Shown: piece by piece, positions 23,858-33,526 of the stretch
Numbering within the stretch: position 1 is the first letter of the stretch
How the letters are laid out: each line of letters begins with the position of its first letter
NCBI RefSeq assembly: GCF_030732065.1
Contig: NZ_JAVBHX010000010.1
Location: forward strand, 1 to 64,000
Length of the DNA stretch: 64,000 bases
Direction: 5' to 3'
Source of the DNA: Oceanimonas aquatica
GTDB taxonomy: Bacteria; Pseudomonadota; Gammaproteobacteria; Enterobacterales; Aeromonadaceae
The notes under the pieces: model-generated
Told to the model about the DNA's origin: nothing
The model's input: the letters and a program-made list of their open reading frames with translations, nothing else
Databases searched by the model: none
Program-made: the position numbers and the translations under genes

Positions 23858-25462
23858 ATGTTAATGACCAATATACGGCCCCTGGTGTTCTGGCCGACCT
23901 TTTTGCTGCTGCTCGGCGCCCTGGTAGCCAGCTACCTGGATATGGACACCTTTCTCGCCACCACCAAGTCGCTGAACGGCGCCATTCTCGATAATTTCTC
24001 CTGGCTGTTCAGCCTGGGCAGCCTTTACCTGCTGGTGCTGGCGGTGGTGGTGTACTTCTCGCCCCTGGGCCGCATTCGCATCGGCGGCGACCAGGCCACG
24101 CCCCTGCTGAGCCGCTGGCGCTGGTTTTCCATTACCCTGTGCACCACCCTGGCGGTGGGCGTACTGTTCTGGACCACGGCCGAGCCCCTGTATCATCTGT
24201 TTGGCCCGCCCGAAAGCGCCGGGCTGGACGCCGGCTCGCCCGAGGCGGCCCGCTTTGCCATGGCCACCATGTTTTTGCACTGGTCCTTTACTCCCTACGC
24301 CATCTACACCATTCCATCGCTGGTGTTCGCCCTGGCCTTCTATAACCAGCGCAAGCGCTTTTCCATCGGCAGCATGCTGGAGCCGATGCTGGGTCCGCGC
24401 CTGACCCGCCGCTTTGGCAGCGTGATCGACGCCATCGCCTTGTATGCGCTGGTGGCCGGCATGGCGTCGTCCCTGGGCACCGGCGCCCTCACTCTGGCCG
24501 GTGGCGCCGGTCAGTACCTGGGCGGCGACACCAGCCCGTTTCGTCTGGGGGTGATCATTGCGCTGATCGTGGCCACCTTTGTGTTCTCCGCCGCCAGCGG
24601 CCTGAAAAAAGGCATTGCCCGTATGTCGGCGCTTAACGCCTGGCTGCTGCTGTTCCTGGGCGTGTTCATGTTCTGCTTTGGCCCCAGTGTGTTCATGATC
24701 GCCCTGGGTACCGAGTCCCTGGGCCTGTACCTGGACACCTTTTTCTCCCGCAGCCTGTTTACCGGCGCCGCCGCCGGCGATCCCTGGCCCCAGTGGTGGA
24801 GCATCTTTTACTGGGCGGTATGGTTCGCCTGGGCCCCGGTGACCGCCCTGTTCCTGGGCAAGATCGCCCGGGGTTATACGGTGCGCGAGTTCATTCACAT
24901 CAACCTGGTGTACCCGGCGCTGTTTGCCATCCTGTGGATCTGCATCTTCTCCGGCACCGCCATTTACCTCGACATGCAGCAGGCCGCCGGCCTTAACGAA
25001 GTGCTTAACAACAAGGGCGTGGAGCATGTGCTCTATCACATCTTTGGGCAGCTGCCGGGCAGCAACATCATGATAGTGCTGCTGCTGTTTATCGCCTTTA
25101 TCTCTTACGTCACCGCCGCCGACTCCAACACCGACGCCATTGGCGGCCTGTGCACTCAAGGCCTGACCGCCGACAGCGATCTCGACAGCGGTCTGGGCAT
25201 CAAGGTGCTGTGGGGCACGGTGATCGGCACCGTCTCCTGGGTGATGGTGTCCTTTGTGGGCATCGACGGCGTCAAGATGCTGTCCAACCTGGGCGGCCTG
25301 CCCGCCATGTTCATCATTCTGCTGGCCAGCGCCTCGCTGTGGCGCTGGCTGTCAAATCCGGCTCTGGTCACGCTCGCCGGCCAACCGGCCGCCGCTCATG
25401 AGCAGGGCAACATTCATTCATCCACCAGCGAAGGAATTCCGGCCAATGCACATCAAGCATGA
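23858..25462 (+). CDS. BCCT-family transporter
   Basis: A 534-residue, 12-segment carrier of the betaine/carnitine/choline family. The family core is seen as FYWAVWFAWAPVTALFLGKIARGYTVREFI, with a tryptophan-rich segment WWSIFYW before it and GVLFWTTAEPLYH near residue 100. These carriers import quaternary ammonium compounds with Na+ or by exchange. The long C-terminal osmosensing extension of BetP/BetT types is absent, so catabolic uptake is more likely than osmoprotection. It overlaps the next hydrolase gene by 17 bp, suggesting joint function. Confidence 0.85.
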   Translation: MLMTNIRPLVFWPTFLLLLGALVASYLDMDTFLATTKSLNGAILDNFSWLFSLGSLYLLVLAVVVYFSPLGRIRIGGDQATPLLSRWRWFSITLCTTLAVGVLFWTTAEPLYHLFGPPESAGLDAGSPEAARFAMATMFLHWSFTPYAIYTIPSLVFALAFYNQRKRFSIGSMLEPMLGPRLTRRFGSVIDAIALYALVAGMASSLGTGALTLAGGAGQYLGGDTSPFRLGVIIALIVATFVFSAASGLKKGIARMSALNAWLLLFLGVFMFCFGPSVFMIALGTESLGLYLDTFFSRSLFTGAAAGDPWPQWWSIFYWAVWFAWAPVTALFLGKIARGYTVREFIHINLVYPALFAILWICIFSGTAIYLDMQQAAGLNEVLNNKGVEHVLYHIFGQLPGSNIMIVLLLFIAFISYVTAADSNTDAIGGLCTQGLTADSDLDSGLGIKVLWGTVIGTVSWVMVSFVGIDGVKMLSNLGGLPAMFIILLASASLWRWLSNPALVTLAGQPAAAHEQGNIHSSTSEGIPANAHQA

Positions 25463-27455
25463 ATTTCCCCATCGAGTACGCGAAATCGGGCACACCCTGA
25501 TCCCGCTGAAGGACGGCACTCGGCTGGCGGCCCGCATCTGGCTGCCGGAAGACGCCGAGCAGAACCCGGTGCCCGCCATTCTGGAGTACCTGCCCTACCG
25601 CAAGCTCGACGGCACCGCGGTGCGCGATGCCCTCACCCACCCCTATCTGGCGGGTCACGGCTATGCCTGCGTGCGGGTGGACATTCGCGGCAATGGCGAA
25701 TCCGACGGCCTGATGCTGGATGAATACCTCCAGCAGGAGCAGGATGACGCCCTTGAGGTGATCGACTGGATCAGCCGCCAGCCCTGGTGCAGCGGCAAAC
25801 TGGGCATGATGGGCATCTCCTGGGGCGGCTTTAACAGCCTGCAACTGGCGGCGCGGCGGCCCGAGCCGCTGAAGGCGATCATCACCATCTGCTCCACCGA
25901 CGACCGCTACGCCGACGACGTGCACTTCAAGGGCGGCAACCTGCTGCTGGAAAACCTGGGCTGGGCCGCCACCATGCTGAGCTTTTCCGCCGCCGTGCCC
26001 GACCCGCGACTGGTGGGCGACGACTGGCTGGATCGCTGGAAATACAGGCTGGAAAACATGCCGCTGATGGCCCACCCCTGGGTGGAACACGGCACCCGGG
26101 ACGACTACTGGCAGCACGGCTCCGTCTGCGAGGATTATGCCGACATTGAAGCGGCGGTGTACTGTATCGGTGGCTGGGGCGATGCCTACCGCAACACCCC
26201 GGTGCGCATGATGGAAAATCTGACCTGCCCGAAAAAGGCGCTGATTGGCCCCTGGATCCACAAGTACCCTCACTTCGCCATTCCCGATCCGGCCATCGGC
26301 TTTTTGCAGGAAGCGCTGCGCTGGTGGGATCACTGGCTCAAGGACATCGACACCGGCATCATGAACGAGCCCGAGTGCACCTTCTATTTGCAGGAGGCGC
26401 AGCCGCCGGTGGCCATGGCCGCCCACCGCGCCGGTGACTGGGTGCAGACCGACGCCTGGCCCGCCCGCGAGGTCAGCCACAAGACCTTCAGCCTGGCCGA
26501 CGGCGGCCTGCGCGAGGGTGAGCACTCGCTGACCAAGGCGGCCTCCATTTGCTCGCCACTGACCACGGGCGTGCACGGCGGCGAATACTGCGCCATCTGG
26601 TTCGGCCCGGACTTTCCCACCGATCAGCGCCGGGACGATGCCCAGTCACTGTGCTTTGACAGCGCGCCGCTGGCCGAGCCGCTGCCGCTGCTGGGCAACC
26701 CCAGAGTGCGGCTGACCGGTGCCGTGGATCAGGACTGTGGCCAGGTGACGGTGCGCCTCTGCGACGTGGCCCCCGACGGTCGTGCCACCCTGGTCAGCTA
26801 CGGCACCCTCAACCTGAGCCTGCGTCACGACCGCGCCGACTACACGCCGCCGGTACCGGGCGAGCACATGGACTTCGAGGTGGTGCTCGACAACATGGGT
26901 TACAAAATTCCCGCCGGTCACCGGCTGCGGGTGGCCATTTCCACCGCCCATTTCCCGCTGCTGTGGCCGAGCCGCAAGCTGACCACCCTGACTCTGGCGC
27001 CCGGCGCCCAGCAGCTGCTGCTGCCGGTATTTAACGGTGAGACCATCGACAATCCGTTCGAACGGCCCGAGTCGGCGCAGCCGGTAAACATGGACTACCT
27101 GCGCAAGCCCGCCCCCAAGCGTACCATTACCGAGGACGTGGCCAGCGGTGAGGTCTGTCTGCGGGTGGACGACGACATGGGCACCTACCGCTTTCTCGAC
27201 CACGGTTTCTGGGTGGAGCAAAAGGCCACCGAGCAATACCGCACCCGGCCTTATGATCCCGACGCCACCCAGGCCGACATTGAGTGGCTGTACCGGGCCG
27301 GCCGGGACGACTGGCAGGTGCGGGTGGAAAGCACCCTCAGCATGACGGGTGACGAACACTACTACTACCTCACCGCCCATCAGCAGGCCTGGCTCAACGA
27401 CGAGCCCTTTAACGACAAGCACTGGGAATATCGCATTCCGCGACAGGCTCAGTAG
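25446..27455 (+). CDS. CocE/NonD-family (X-Pro dipeptidyl-peptidase S15-like) hydrolase
   Basis: The 669-residue protein has the alpha/beta-hydrolase domain first, with nucleophile Ser125 in GISWGG. Candidate acid Asp246 lies in GGWGDAYRNTP and His272 in GPWIHKYPH. A C-terminal jelly-roll (XPD C) domain follows. Homologues cleave esters, amides or N-terminal X-Pro dipeptides; no signal peptide is seen, so it should act in the cytoplasm. The start at 25446 has GAAGGA upstream and lies inside the end of the BCCT gene. The pair suggests import and then hydrolysis of one substrate class; the substrate is unknown. Confidence 0.82.
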   Translation: MHIKHEFPHRVREIGHTLIPLKDGTRLAARIWLPEDAEQNPVPAILEYLPYRKLDGTAVRDALTHPYLAGHGYACVRVDIRGNGESDGLMLDEYLQQEQDDALEVIDWISRQPWCSGKLGMMGISWGGFNSLQLAARRPEPLKAIITICSTDDRYADDVHFKGGNLLLENLGWAATMLSFSAAVPDPRLVGDDWLDRWKYRLENMPLMAHPWVEHGTRDDYWQHGSVCEDYADIEAAVYCIGGWGDAYRNTPVRMMENLTCPKKALIGPWIHKYPHFAIPDPAIGFLQEALRWWDHWLKDIDTGIMNEPECTFYLQEAQPPVAMAAHRAGDWVQTDAWPAREVSHKTFSLADGGLREGEHSLTKAASICSPLTTGVHGGEYCAIWFGPDFPTDQRRDDAQSLCFDSAPLAEPLPLLGNPRVRLTGAVDQDCGQVTVRLCDVAPDGRATLVSYGTLNLSLRHDRADYTPPVPGEHMDFEVVLDNMGYKIPAGHRLRVAISTAHFPLLWPSRKLTTLTLAPGAQQLLLPVFNGETIDNPFERPESAQPVNMDYLRKPAPKRTITEDVASGEVCLRVDDDMGTYRFLDHGFWVEQKATEQYRTRPYDPDATQADIEWLYRAGRDDWQVRVESTLSMTGDEHYYYLTAHQQAWLNDEPFNDKHWEYRIPRQAQ

Positions 27456-27482
27456 CCATCACAAACTGGCGGGAGTAGAGTA

Positions 27483-28427
27483 ATGACTGTATTTACCAGC
27501 CTTGCCCGCACCGCCATGTCTCAACGTATCTCGCCACTGCCGCCCCTCAACTGCCTGCAGGCCTTTGAGGCGGCGGCACGCCGCCGCAGCTTTACCCAGG
27601 CCGCCGCCGAACTCAACCTGACCCAAAGCGCCATCAGCCGGCAAATCAAGCGGCTGGAGGAGTGCCTGGGCCGGCCACTGTTTATGCGCGACGCCCTTGG
27701 CGTGGCGCTGACCCCGGCGGGCGAACGCTATTTTGAGCTGGTGCAGGGCCTGCTGCGGGAGCTGGCCAGCGGCACCGCCGAGCTGACCCGGCGTCAGGGC
27801 AGTTTGCAGCTGACCCTGGCGTCCAGCCCCACCGTGGCCTCCATGTGGCTGACCCGCCGGCTGCCCGAGCTGAAACGGGCCTGTCCGCAGCTGGACATTC
27901 GTATTCTCACCGCCGAAGATCCGCGCCGGCTTGACGCCAGCGAGTTTGATCTGGCGCTCTATTACCTGCTGCCCGGTGAGCGGGAGCCGGAAGGGGTTAA
28001 CATTCGGCCGGTGTTTGGCCCGGAGCGGGTGATCGCCCTGTGCAGTAAGGCTTACCTGCAACAAAACGGCCCCATTACCGGACCACAGCAAATGCTGGCG
28101 CAGCACACCCTGCTGGAGCTGGAAGATCACTACCACGACTGGCTCACCTGGCAGGACTGGTTTGCCGGCATTGAGCAGCCCTGGCACACCCCGGCGCACA
28201 CCCTCAAGGCCAATAGCTACCTGCTGCTGATGCAGGCGGCCCTGGCCGGCCAGGGCATTACCCTTGGCTGGGAGCGGCTGCTTGAGCCTTATCTGAGTGA
28301 AGGCGCCCTGGTACAGGCCCTGCCCGACAGCATGCCCAGCCAAGGCTATTTATGCCTGCTGGAGCCGAGCCACCGCCATGCTTCGGTGGCCGCCCGCCAG
28401 TTTATGCGCTGGCTGCTGCCGGAGTAA
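27483..28427 (+). CDS. LysR-family transcriptional regulator (GcvA-like)
   Basis: A 314-residue regulator with the N-terminal winged helix (LNCLQAFEAAARRRSFTQAAAELNLTQSAISRQIKRLEE) and a periplasmic-binding-like effector domain. The opening PLPPLNCLQAFEAAAR is typical of the GcvA subgroup. It is codirectional, 27 bp after the hydrolase and 180 bp before an ABC transporter operon, so it may control either. GGGAG upstream supports the start at 27483; 27516 is an alternative. Confidence 0.85.
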   Translation: MTVFTSLARTAMSQRISPLPPLNCLQAFEAAARRRSFTQAAAELNLTQSAISRQIKRLEECLGRPLFMRDALGVALTPAGERYFELVQGLLRELASGTAELTRRQGSLQLTLASSPTVASMWLTRRLPELKRACPQLDIRILTAEDPRRLDASEFDLALYYLLPGEREPEGVNIRPVFGPERVIALCSKAYLQQNGPITGPQQMLAQHTLLELEDHYHDWLTWQDWFAGIEQPWHTPAHTLKANSYLLLMQAALAGQGITLGWERLLEPYLSEGALVQALPDSMPSQGYLCLLEPSHRHASVAARQFMRWLLPE

Positions 28428-28564
28428 GTCCTTACCTTCAAGGGTGTCCGTTTTTTCGGCGCTCACCTTCACTCAGCCTGTTTTTCGAGCGGGTTACCTG
28501 TAAAACACTGGCCTCATGGCTCCGGCTGGTATAAAAAGACCACCGTCATTTATGCTGTAATGAT

Positions 28565-28589
28565 GCCGGACGCAGTTGCTTTCGTCCGG
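28565..28589 (+). promoter_or_regulatory. 5' UTR hairpin before the amino-acid ABC operon
   Basis: CCGGACG (28565-28571) and CGTCCGG (about 28583-28589) form a perfect 7-bp stem about 25 bp before the start codon of the binding-protein gene. There is no T-run. It may stabilise the mRNA or regulate translation; a TATAAA at about 28532 could be the -10 element upstream. Confidence 0.3.
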
Positions 28590-28611
28590 GCTCATAATAA
28601 GGAGAGTTATC

Positions 28612-29370
28612 ATGTTTGCATCCCTTCGTCGTCTGGGCGCCGTCCTGGCCCTGTCCGCCACCCTCATCGCCCCCGCCATGGCCGCCGATCCGGTCAAGGT
28701 AGGCATGTCGGGCCGCTATTTTCCCTTTACCTTCGTCAAGCAGGACGAACTGCAGGGCTTTGAAGTGGATGTGTGGAACGAGATCGGCACCCGCATCGGC
28801 CGGGATGTGGAGTTTGTAACCACCAACTTCTCGGGTCTGTTCGGCATGCTCGACACCGGCCGCATCGACACCATTTCCAACCAGATCACCATCACTCCCG
28901 AGCGCCTGGAAAAGTACGACTTCGCCGATCCTTATGTGTATGACGGCGCGCAGATCGTGGTACGTAAAGGCAACGACAGCATTCAGGGCCTGGACGATCT
29001 CAAGGGCAAAAAGGTGGCGGTCAACCTGGGCTCCAACTTCGAGCAGCTGATGCGCAAGCAGGACACCAACAACGAGATCGACATCATCACCTACGAAACC
29101 AACCTGGAGCAGGACGTGGCTCTGGGCCGGATTGATGCCTTCGTGATGGACAGAGTCGGCTCTGCCCAGCTGATCAACGAGGCCGGCCTGCCGCTGCAAC
29201 TGGCGGGCAAGCCCTTTGAAACCCTGGAAAACGCCTTTCCCTTTGTGAAAAAGCCCGAGCAGCAGGCGCTGCTGGCCGAGGTGAACCAGGCGCTGGCCGA
29301 CATGCGTGCCGACGGCACCCTCAAGGCCATTTCCGAAAAATGGCTGAACGCCGACATCACCAGTAACTAA
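28612..29370 (+). CDS. Polar amino-acid ABC transporter, periplasmic binding protein
   Basis: A 252-residue precursor with a Sec signal peptide cleaved after AMA (about residue 24) and an SBP family 3 fold (VGMSGRYFPFTFVKQDELQGFEVDVWNEIG). It resembles the cystine and polar amino-acid group (FliY/TcyJ), but the ligand is not certain. AAGGAGAG at good distance sets the start. First gene of a compact three-gene importer operon. Confidence 0.88.
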   Translation: MFASLRRLGAVLALSATLIAPAMAADPVKVGMSGRYFPFTFVKQDELQGFEVDVWNEIGTRIGRDVEFVTTNFSGLFGMLDTGRIDTISNQITITPERLEKYDFADPYVYDGAQIVVRKGNDSIQGLDDLKGKKVAVNLGSNFEQLMRKQDTNNEIDIITYETNLEQDVALGRIDAFVMDRVGSAQLINEAGLPLQLAGKPFETLENAFPFVKKPEQQALLAEVNQALADMRADGTLKAISEKWLNADITSN

Positions 29371-29372
29371 GC

Positions 29373-30038
29373 ATGCAGTTCGATCTCGACTACACCCTGG
29401 CGCTGTTTCCCATTCTGTTCAGATATCTGGGCACCACCATGGAAATGGCGCTGCTGGGCTTTGTACTTGCGCTGATCATCGCCGGCACCCTGGCGGTGAT
29501 CAGAACCTTTGAGCTGCCGGGACTGAACGCCCTGGCCCGGCTGTTTATTTCCTTCTTTCGCGGCACGCCGCTGCTGGTACAGCTGTTTCTGCTGTATTAC
29601 GGCCTGCCCCAGATTTTTCCTGTTTTCATTGGCATGAATGCCTTTACCGCCGCCGTGGTGGGCCTGACCCTGCACTTTGCCGCCTACATGGCCGAGTCGA
29701 TTCGCGCCGCCATTCTGGGCATTCACAAAAGCCAGATGGAAGCGGCCATGAGCATCGGCATGACCCGGGGCCAGGCCATGAAACGCATTATCCTGCCCCA
29801 GGCCGCGCGCATCGCCACGCCCTCGCTGATGAACTACTTTATCGACATGATCAAGAGCACCTCACTGGCCTTTACCCTGGGGGTCGCCGAGATCATGGCC
29901 ACGGCCCAGAAGGAAGCCTCGAGCAGCTTCAAGTTTTTTGAGTCCTTCATTGCGGTGGCGCTGATCTACTGGGCGGTGGTGGTGTTCTTTACCCACCTGC
30001 AGGGCCGGCTGGAACGCCGCCTGAATGCGGCTTACTGA
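29373..30038 (+). CDS. Polar amino-acid ABC transporter, permease
   Basis: The 221-residue inner-membrane protein has the HisMQ-type permease topology and the EAA loop ([30 protein letters not shown]) that docks on the ATPase. It starts 2 bp after the binding-protein stop codon. Only one permease is encoded, so it should act as a homodimer, as in cystine importers. Confidence 0.9.
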   Translation: MQFDLDYTLALFPILFRYLGTTMEMALLGFVLALIIAGTLAVIRTFELPGLNALARLFISFFRGTPLLVQLFLLYYGLPQIFPVFIGMNAFTAAVVGLTLHFAAYMAESIRAAILGIHKSQMEAAMSIGMTRGQAMKRIILPQAARIATPSLMNYFIDMIKSTSLAFTLGVAEIMATAQKEASSSFKFFESFIAVALIYWAVVVFFTHLQGRLERRLNAAY

Positions 30039-30048
30039 CCGAGGTACC

Positions 30049-30789
30049 ATGATCAAATTACGCAATCTGACCAAGGTCTATCACGGCCAGACGGTACTGA
30101 ACGACATCAGCCTGGACATCAACAAGGGTGAAATCGTGGTGATCCTGGGGCCCTCGGGCACCGGCAAATCCACCCTGTTGCGCTGTCTCAACCTGCTGGA
30201 AACGCCCGAAGCGGGCAGCCTGGAGATCGACGGCTTTGCCATCGACCTGGCCAAACACAGCGGCAAGCAGGCCATTGAGCTGCGCAAGCGCACCTCCTTC
30301 GTGTTTCAGAACTATGCCCTGTTCGCCAACAAGACCGCCCGCGACAACATCGCCGAGGGGCTGATCACCGTCTGGAAAAAGCCGAAGGCCGAGGCCCAGG
30401 CGGAAGCCCTGCGCATTCTTGGCGACATCGGCCTGGAGGACAAGGCCGGCGCCTATCCGTCGTCGCTGTCCGGCGGTCAGCAACAGCGGGTGGGCATTGG
30501 CCGGGCCATGGCCAGCCACGCCAAGGTAATGCTGTTTGACGAGCCCACCTCGGCGCTGGATCCGGAATGGGTGGACGAGGTGCTGGGGCTGATGAAAAAG
30601 CTGGCGCTGGCGCACCAGACCATGGTGGTGGTGACCCACGAAATCGGCTTTGCACGGGACGTGGCCGACCGGGTTATCTTTATGGATGGCGGCCGCATCG
30701 TGGAGCAGGGGCCACCCGGTGAGCTGCTCACCAAGCCGCAGGATCCGCGCACCCGCGCCTTTTTGCGCAAGGTGCTGCCCACCGGCTGA
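30049..30789 (+). CDS. Polar amino-acid ABC transporter, ATP-binding protein
   Basis: A 246-residue ATPase with Walker [10 protein letters not shown], signature [11 protein letters not shown], Walker [14 protein letters not shown] and the switch histidine in [10 protein letters not shown]. The ligand class follows the binding protein, most likely cystine or another polar amino acid. The start at 30049 (GAGGT upstream) gives the family N-terminus MIKLRNLTK. It closes the block lying between dnaA and rpmH. Confidence 0.92.
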   Translation: MIKLRNLTKVYHGQTVLNDISLDINKGEIVVILGPSGTGKSTLLRCLNLLETPEAGSLEIDGFAIDLAKHSGKQAIELRKRTSFVFQNYALFANKTARDNIAEGLITVWKKPKAEAQAEALRILGDIGLEDKAGAYPSSLSGGQQQRVGIGRAMASHAKVMLFDEPTSALDPEWVDEVLGLMKKLALAHQTMVVVTHEIGFARDVADRVIFMDGGRIVEQGPPGELLTKPQDPRTRAFLRKVLPTG

Positions 30790-30807
30790 GGCCGGCACCG
30801 GTGGTGG

Positions 30808-30835
30808 TTGCCAAGCCCGCTGGCACGCGTATAAT
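30808..30835 (+). promoter_or_regulatory. Strong sigma-70 promoter upstream of rpmH (distal)
   Basis: TTGCCA (30808-30813) and a perfect TATAAT (30830-30835) are 16 bp apart. Just downstream, 30847-30877 holds four clustered GATC sites (GATCC, GGATCC, GGATCGATCC), recalling the GATC-rich region upstream of dnaA. Confidence 0.65.
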
Positions 30836-30921
30836 GCCAGCCCCGCGATCCTTTCGGATCCGGGATCGATCCGGTCTGCCATGCATGCAAAGGCGCCGGC
30901 TCGGTATTCATGCCATGTCGA

Positions 30922-30950
30922 TTGACGACACGCACTTAACTGTTTAGAAT
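30922..30950 (+). promoter_or_regulatory. Sigma-70 promoter of rpmH (proximal)
   Basis: TTGACG (30922-30927) and TAGAAT (30945-30950) are 17 bp apart, 90 bp before rpmH. With the distal promoter this gives the operon two starts, as in E. coli. Confidence 0.7.
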
Positions 30951-31039
30951 TCGGCCTCTTTTATATGGGTCGTCTCGGTGAGTGCTCGGCACTTCGTCAT
31001 GGCGGTCAAACTGTACAGTTAACTGAAGCGGTAATAACA

Positions 31040-31174
31040 ATGAAACGCACTTTTCAACCTTCAAATCTGAAGCGCAAGCGCAGCCACGGTTTCCGTGCTC
31101 GCAAGGCCACTGCCGGTGGTCGCAAGGTACTGCGTGCTCGTCGCGCCAAAGGTCGTGCCCGTCTGAGCGCCTAA
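31040..31174 (+). CDS. rpmH: Ribosomal protein bL34
   Basis: A 44-residue, highly basic protein with the complete bL34 sequence pattern ([20 protein letters not shown] to [12 protein letters not shown]). It is part of the large ribosomal subunit. Its stop codon overlaps the rnpA start (TAATG), so translation is coupled. First gene of rpmH-rnpA-yidD-yidC. Confidence 0.98.
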   Translation: MKRTFQPSNLKRKRSHGFRARKATAGGRKVLRARRAKGRARLSA

Positions 31175-31536
31175 TGGCCCGGCATGCCTTTTCACGGGAG
31201 TTACGTCTGTTAACTCCCGCTCAATTCAAAAACGTCTTCGACAACCCCGTCAGAGCCGCCTCTCCTCATATCACCCTGCTGGCCAAACCCAACGGTCTGG
31301 AACATCCACGACTTGGTCTTGCCGTGCCCAAAAAAGCCCTCAAGCGTGCCGTCTGGCGCAACCGGGTAAAACGGGTAGCGCGCGAATCCTTTCGCCTCAA
31401 GCAGCACAAGCTGCCTGCGGTCGATATTGTGGTGATCGCCAAGAAAGGCATCGGAGACGTGCCCAACGACGAGTTGTTCGAGCTGCTGGAAAGGCTATGG
31501 CGCACCCTCTCTCGCCGTTGCAAAGACTCGGCATAG
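31174..31536 (+). CDS. rnpA: Ribonuclease P protein component
   Basis: The 120-residue basic protein binds the RNase P RNA and helps cleave tRNA 5' leaders. The conserved RNR motif region is present ([16 protein letters not shown]), and the N-terminus shows [17 protein letters not shown]. It overlaps rpmH by 1 bp and yidD by 40 bp. Confidence 0.97.
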   Translation: MARHAFSRELRLLTPAQFKNVFDNPVRAASPHITLLAKPNGLEHPRLGLAVPKKALKRAVWRNRVKRVARESFRLKQHKLPAVDIVVIAKKGIGDVPNDELFELLERLWRTLSRRCKDSA

Positions 31537-31742
31537 GCCTGGTCAGGCTCTATCAGCTGGTTATCAGTCCCCTGCTCGGCCCCAGGTGTCGCTTCACTCC
31601 TACCTGCTCTCAATACGCTATTGAAGCCATTCAGCTCCACGGTTTTGCAAAAGGCGGTTGGTTAACTATCAAACGTCTATTAAAATGCCACCCTTTAGGT
31701 CCAAGCGGCCACGATCCGGTCCCGACAAAGCGAAGAAACTGA
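31497..31742 (+). CDS. yidD: Membrane protein insertion efficiency factor YidD
   Basis: An 81-residue protein with the YidD pattern ([27 protein letters not shown] and [23 protein letters not shown]). It assists YidC-dependent insertion at the inner membrane. It begins inside the end of rnpA in another frame and ends 4 bp before yidC, the usual arrangement. Confidence 0.96.
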   Translation: MAHPLSPLQRLGIGLVRLYQLVISPLLGPRCRFTPTCSQYAIEAIQLHGFAKGGWLTIKRLLKCHPLGPSGHDPVPTKRRN

Positions 31743-31746
31743 CACT

Positions 31747-33408
31747 ATGGAATCCCAACGCAACATACTTGTTATTGCGCTGCTGCTGGTGAGCTTTCTC
31801 ATCTGGCAACAGTGGCAGACGGATAAGGCGCCCCAGCCAGAAACGGCGCAGCAAAGCACCCAGACCAGCACGGGCGATGACAGCTTTATTCCCGAGTCGG
31901 ACCAGGCCGGTGGCGAAGTGCCCGCCGATGCCCCCGTGGCGTCCAGCCGCCAGCTGGTGACCATCGTCTCCGATACTCTGGAGCTGACCATCGACACCCA
32001 GGGCGGCGACATAGTGCGCGGCGAATTGCTGGAACATGACGACGAGCTCAACTCCGACGACAAGTTCGTGCTGCTGAGCAACGGCGCCAACTTCGTCAAC
32101 GTGGCCCAGAGCGGCCTGATCGGCCGTGATGGTCCCGACGCCAGCGCCGACGGCCGCCCCCTGTACCGGGCCGAGCAGAAAAGCTATCGGCTGGCCGAAG
32201 GTGAAGACAGCCTGAGTGTACCGCTGACCTTCACCAACGCCGACGGTGTCACCTTCACCAAAACCTTTACCTTGGAGCGCGGCCGCTACGTGGTGGGTGT
32301 GAACTACGACATTCGCAACGGCAGCGACAAGCCGGTCCAGGCCCAGCTTTACGCCCAGCTCAAGCAGAGTGAAACCCACCCTGAGGGCGATGGCGGCAGC
32401 ATGCTGATGGCCTCCGCCTACCGCGGCCCGGCCTACTCTTCCAGCGAGACCCGCTACAGCAAGTACGACTTCAGTGACGTACGTGAAGCCAACCTGAATC
32501 AGACCACCGAAGGCGGCTGGGTCGGCATGCTGCAGCACTATTTTGTGTCTGCCTGGGTGGCCCCGGAAAATGGCGAGAACCAGCTGTACACCCGCTTCCT
32601 GAACGGTCAGGGCCAGGGCATCATCGGCTTCAAGGCACCGGTCACTACCGTAGCTCCGGGTGCCGAGCAGAGCCTGTCCGCCAAACTGTGGCTGGGTCCC
32701 AAACTGCAGGACGAAATGGCCGTGGTCGCCCCCAACCTGGATCTGACCGTGGACTACGGCTGGCTGTGGTTTATCGCCCAGCCGCTGTTCAAGCTGCTGC
32801 AATTCCTGCAAAGCTTTGTGGTCAACTGGGGTCTGGCCATCGTGCTGACCACCTTTGTGGTGCGCGGCATCATGTATCCGCTGACCAAGGCCCAGTACAC
32901 CTCCATGGCCAAGATGCGCATGCTGCAGCCCAAGCTGCTGGCCCTGCGCGAGCGCTACGGCGACGACCGCCAGAAGATGTCTCAGGGCATGATGGAGCTG
33001 TACAAGAAGGAAAAGGTCAACCCGCTCGGCGGCTGTCTGCCCATCCTCATTCAGATGCCCATCTTCATCTCCCTGTACTGGGTGCTGATGGAATCCGTTG
33101 AGCTGCGCCACGCCCCCTTCTTCCTGTGGATTGACGACCTGTCGGTACGGGATCCCTACTTCGTGCTGCCCATTCTGATGGGTGCCAGCATGTTCATGAT
33201 CCAGAAGATGAGCCCGACCACGGTCACCGATCCGATGCAGCAGAAGGTGATGCAGTTCATGCCGATCATCTTTACCTTCTTCTTCCTGTGGTTCCCCGCC
33301 GGTCTGACCCTGTACTGGCTGGTGAGCAACGTGGTCACCATCTCCCAGCAGTGGTATATCTTCCGCCAGCTGGAGAAAAAGGGCCTGCACGGCAAGGCCA
33401 CGTCCTGA
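31747..33408 (+). CDS. yidC: Membrane protein insertase YidC
   Basis: A 553-residue gram-negative type YidC with an N-terminal membrane segment ([18 protein letters not shown]), a large periplasmic P1 domain, and the C-terminal five-segment insertase core containing the hydrophilic-groove Arg region and [25 protein letters not shown]. It inserts proteins alone or with SecYEG. It is followed by a terminator. Confidence 0.98.
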   Translation: MESQRNILVIALLLVSFLIWQQWQTDKAPQPETAQQSTQTSTGDDSFIPESDQAGGEVPADAPVASSRQLVTIVSDTLELTIDTQGGDIVRGELLEHDDELNSDDKFVLLSNGANFVNVAQSGLIGRDGPDASADGRPLYRAEQKSYRLAEGEDSLSVPLTFTNADGVTFTKTFTLERGRYVVGVNYDIRNGSDKPVQAQLYAQLKQSETHPEGDGGSMLMASAYRGPAYSSSETRYSKYDFSDVREANLNQTTEGGWVGMLQHYFVSAWVAPENGENQLYTRFLNGQGQGIIGFKAPVTTVAPGAEQSLSAKLWLGPKLQDEMAVVAPNLDLTVDYGWLWFIAQPLFKLLQFLQSFVVNWGLAIVLTTFVVRGIMYPLTKAQYTSMAKMRMLQPKLLALRERYGDDRQKMSQGMMELYKKEKVNPLGGCLPILIQMPIFISLYWVLMESVELRHAPFFLWIDDLSVRDPYFVLPILMGASMFMIQKMSPTTVTDPMQQKVMQFMPIIFTFFFLWFPAGLTLYWLVSNVVTISQQWYIFRQLEKKGLHGKATS

Positions 33409-33444
33409 GGCCACTGGCCTGAGCGACGTTAACGCAATACACTG

Positions 33445-33470
33445 GGCGGCCTGAAGGCCGCCTTTTTTAT
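33445..33470 (+). terminator. Terminator of the rpmH-yidC operon
   Basis: GGCGGCC-TGA-AGGCCGCC followed by TTTTTTAT, 36 bp after the yidC stop codon. Confidence 0.9.
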
Positions 33471-33526
33471 TGGCGGACATCACCGCCATACTGAACCGAA
33501 CAGCTAATTCCGGAGTAACAGAACCC

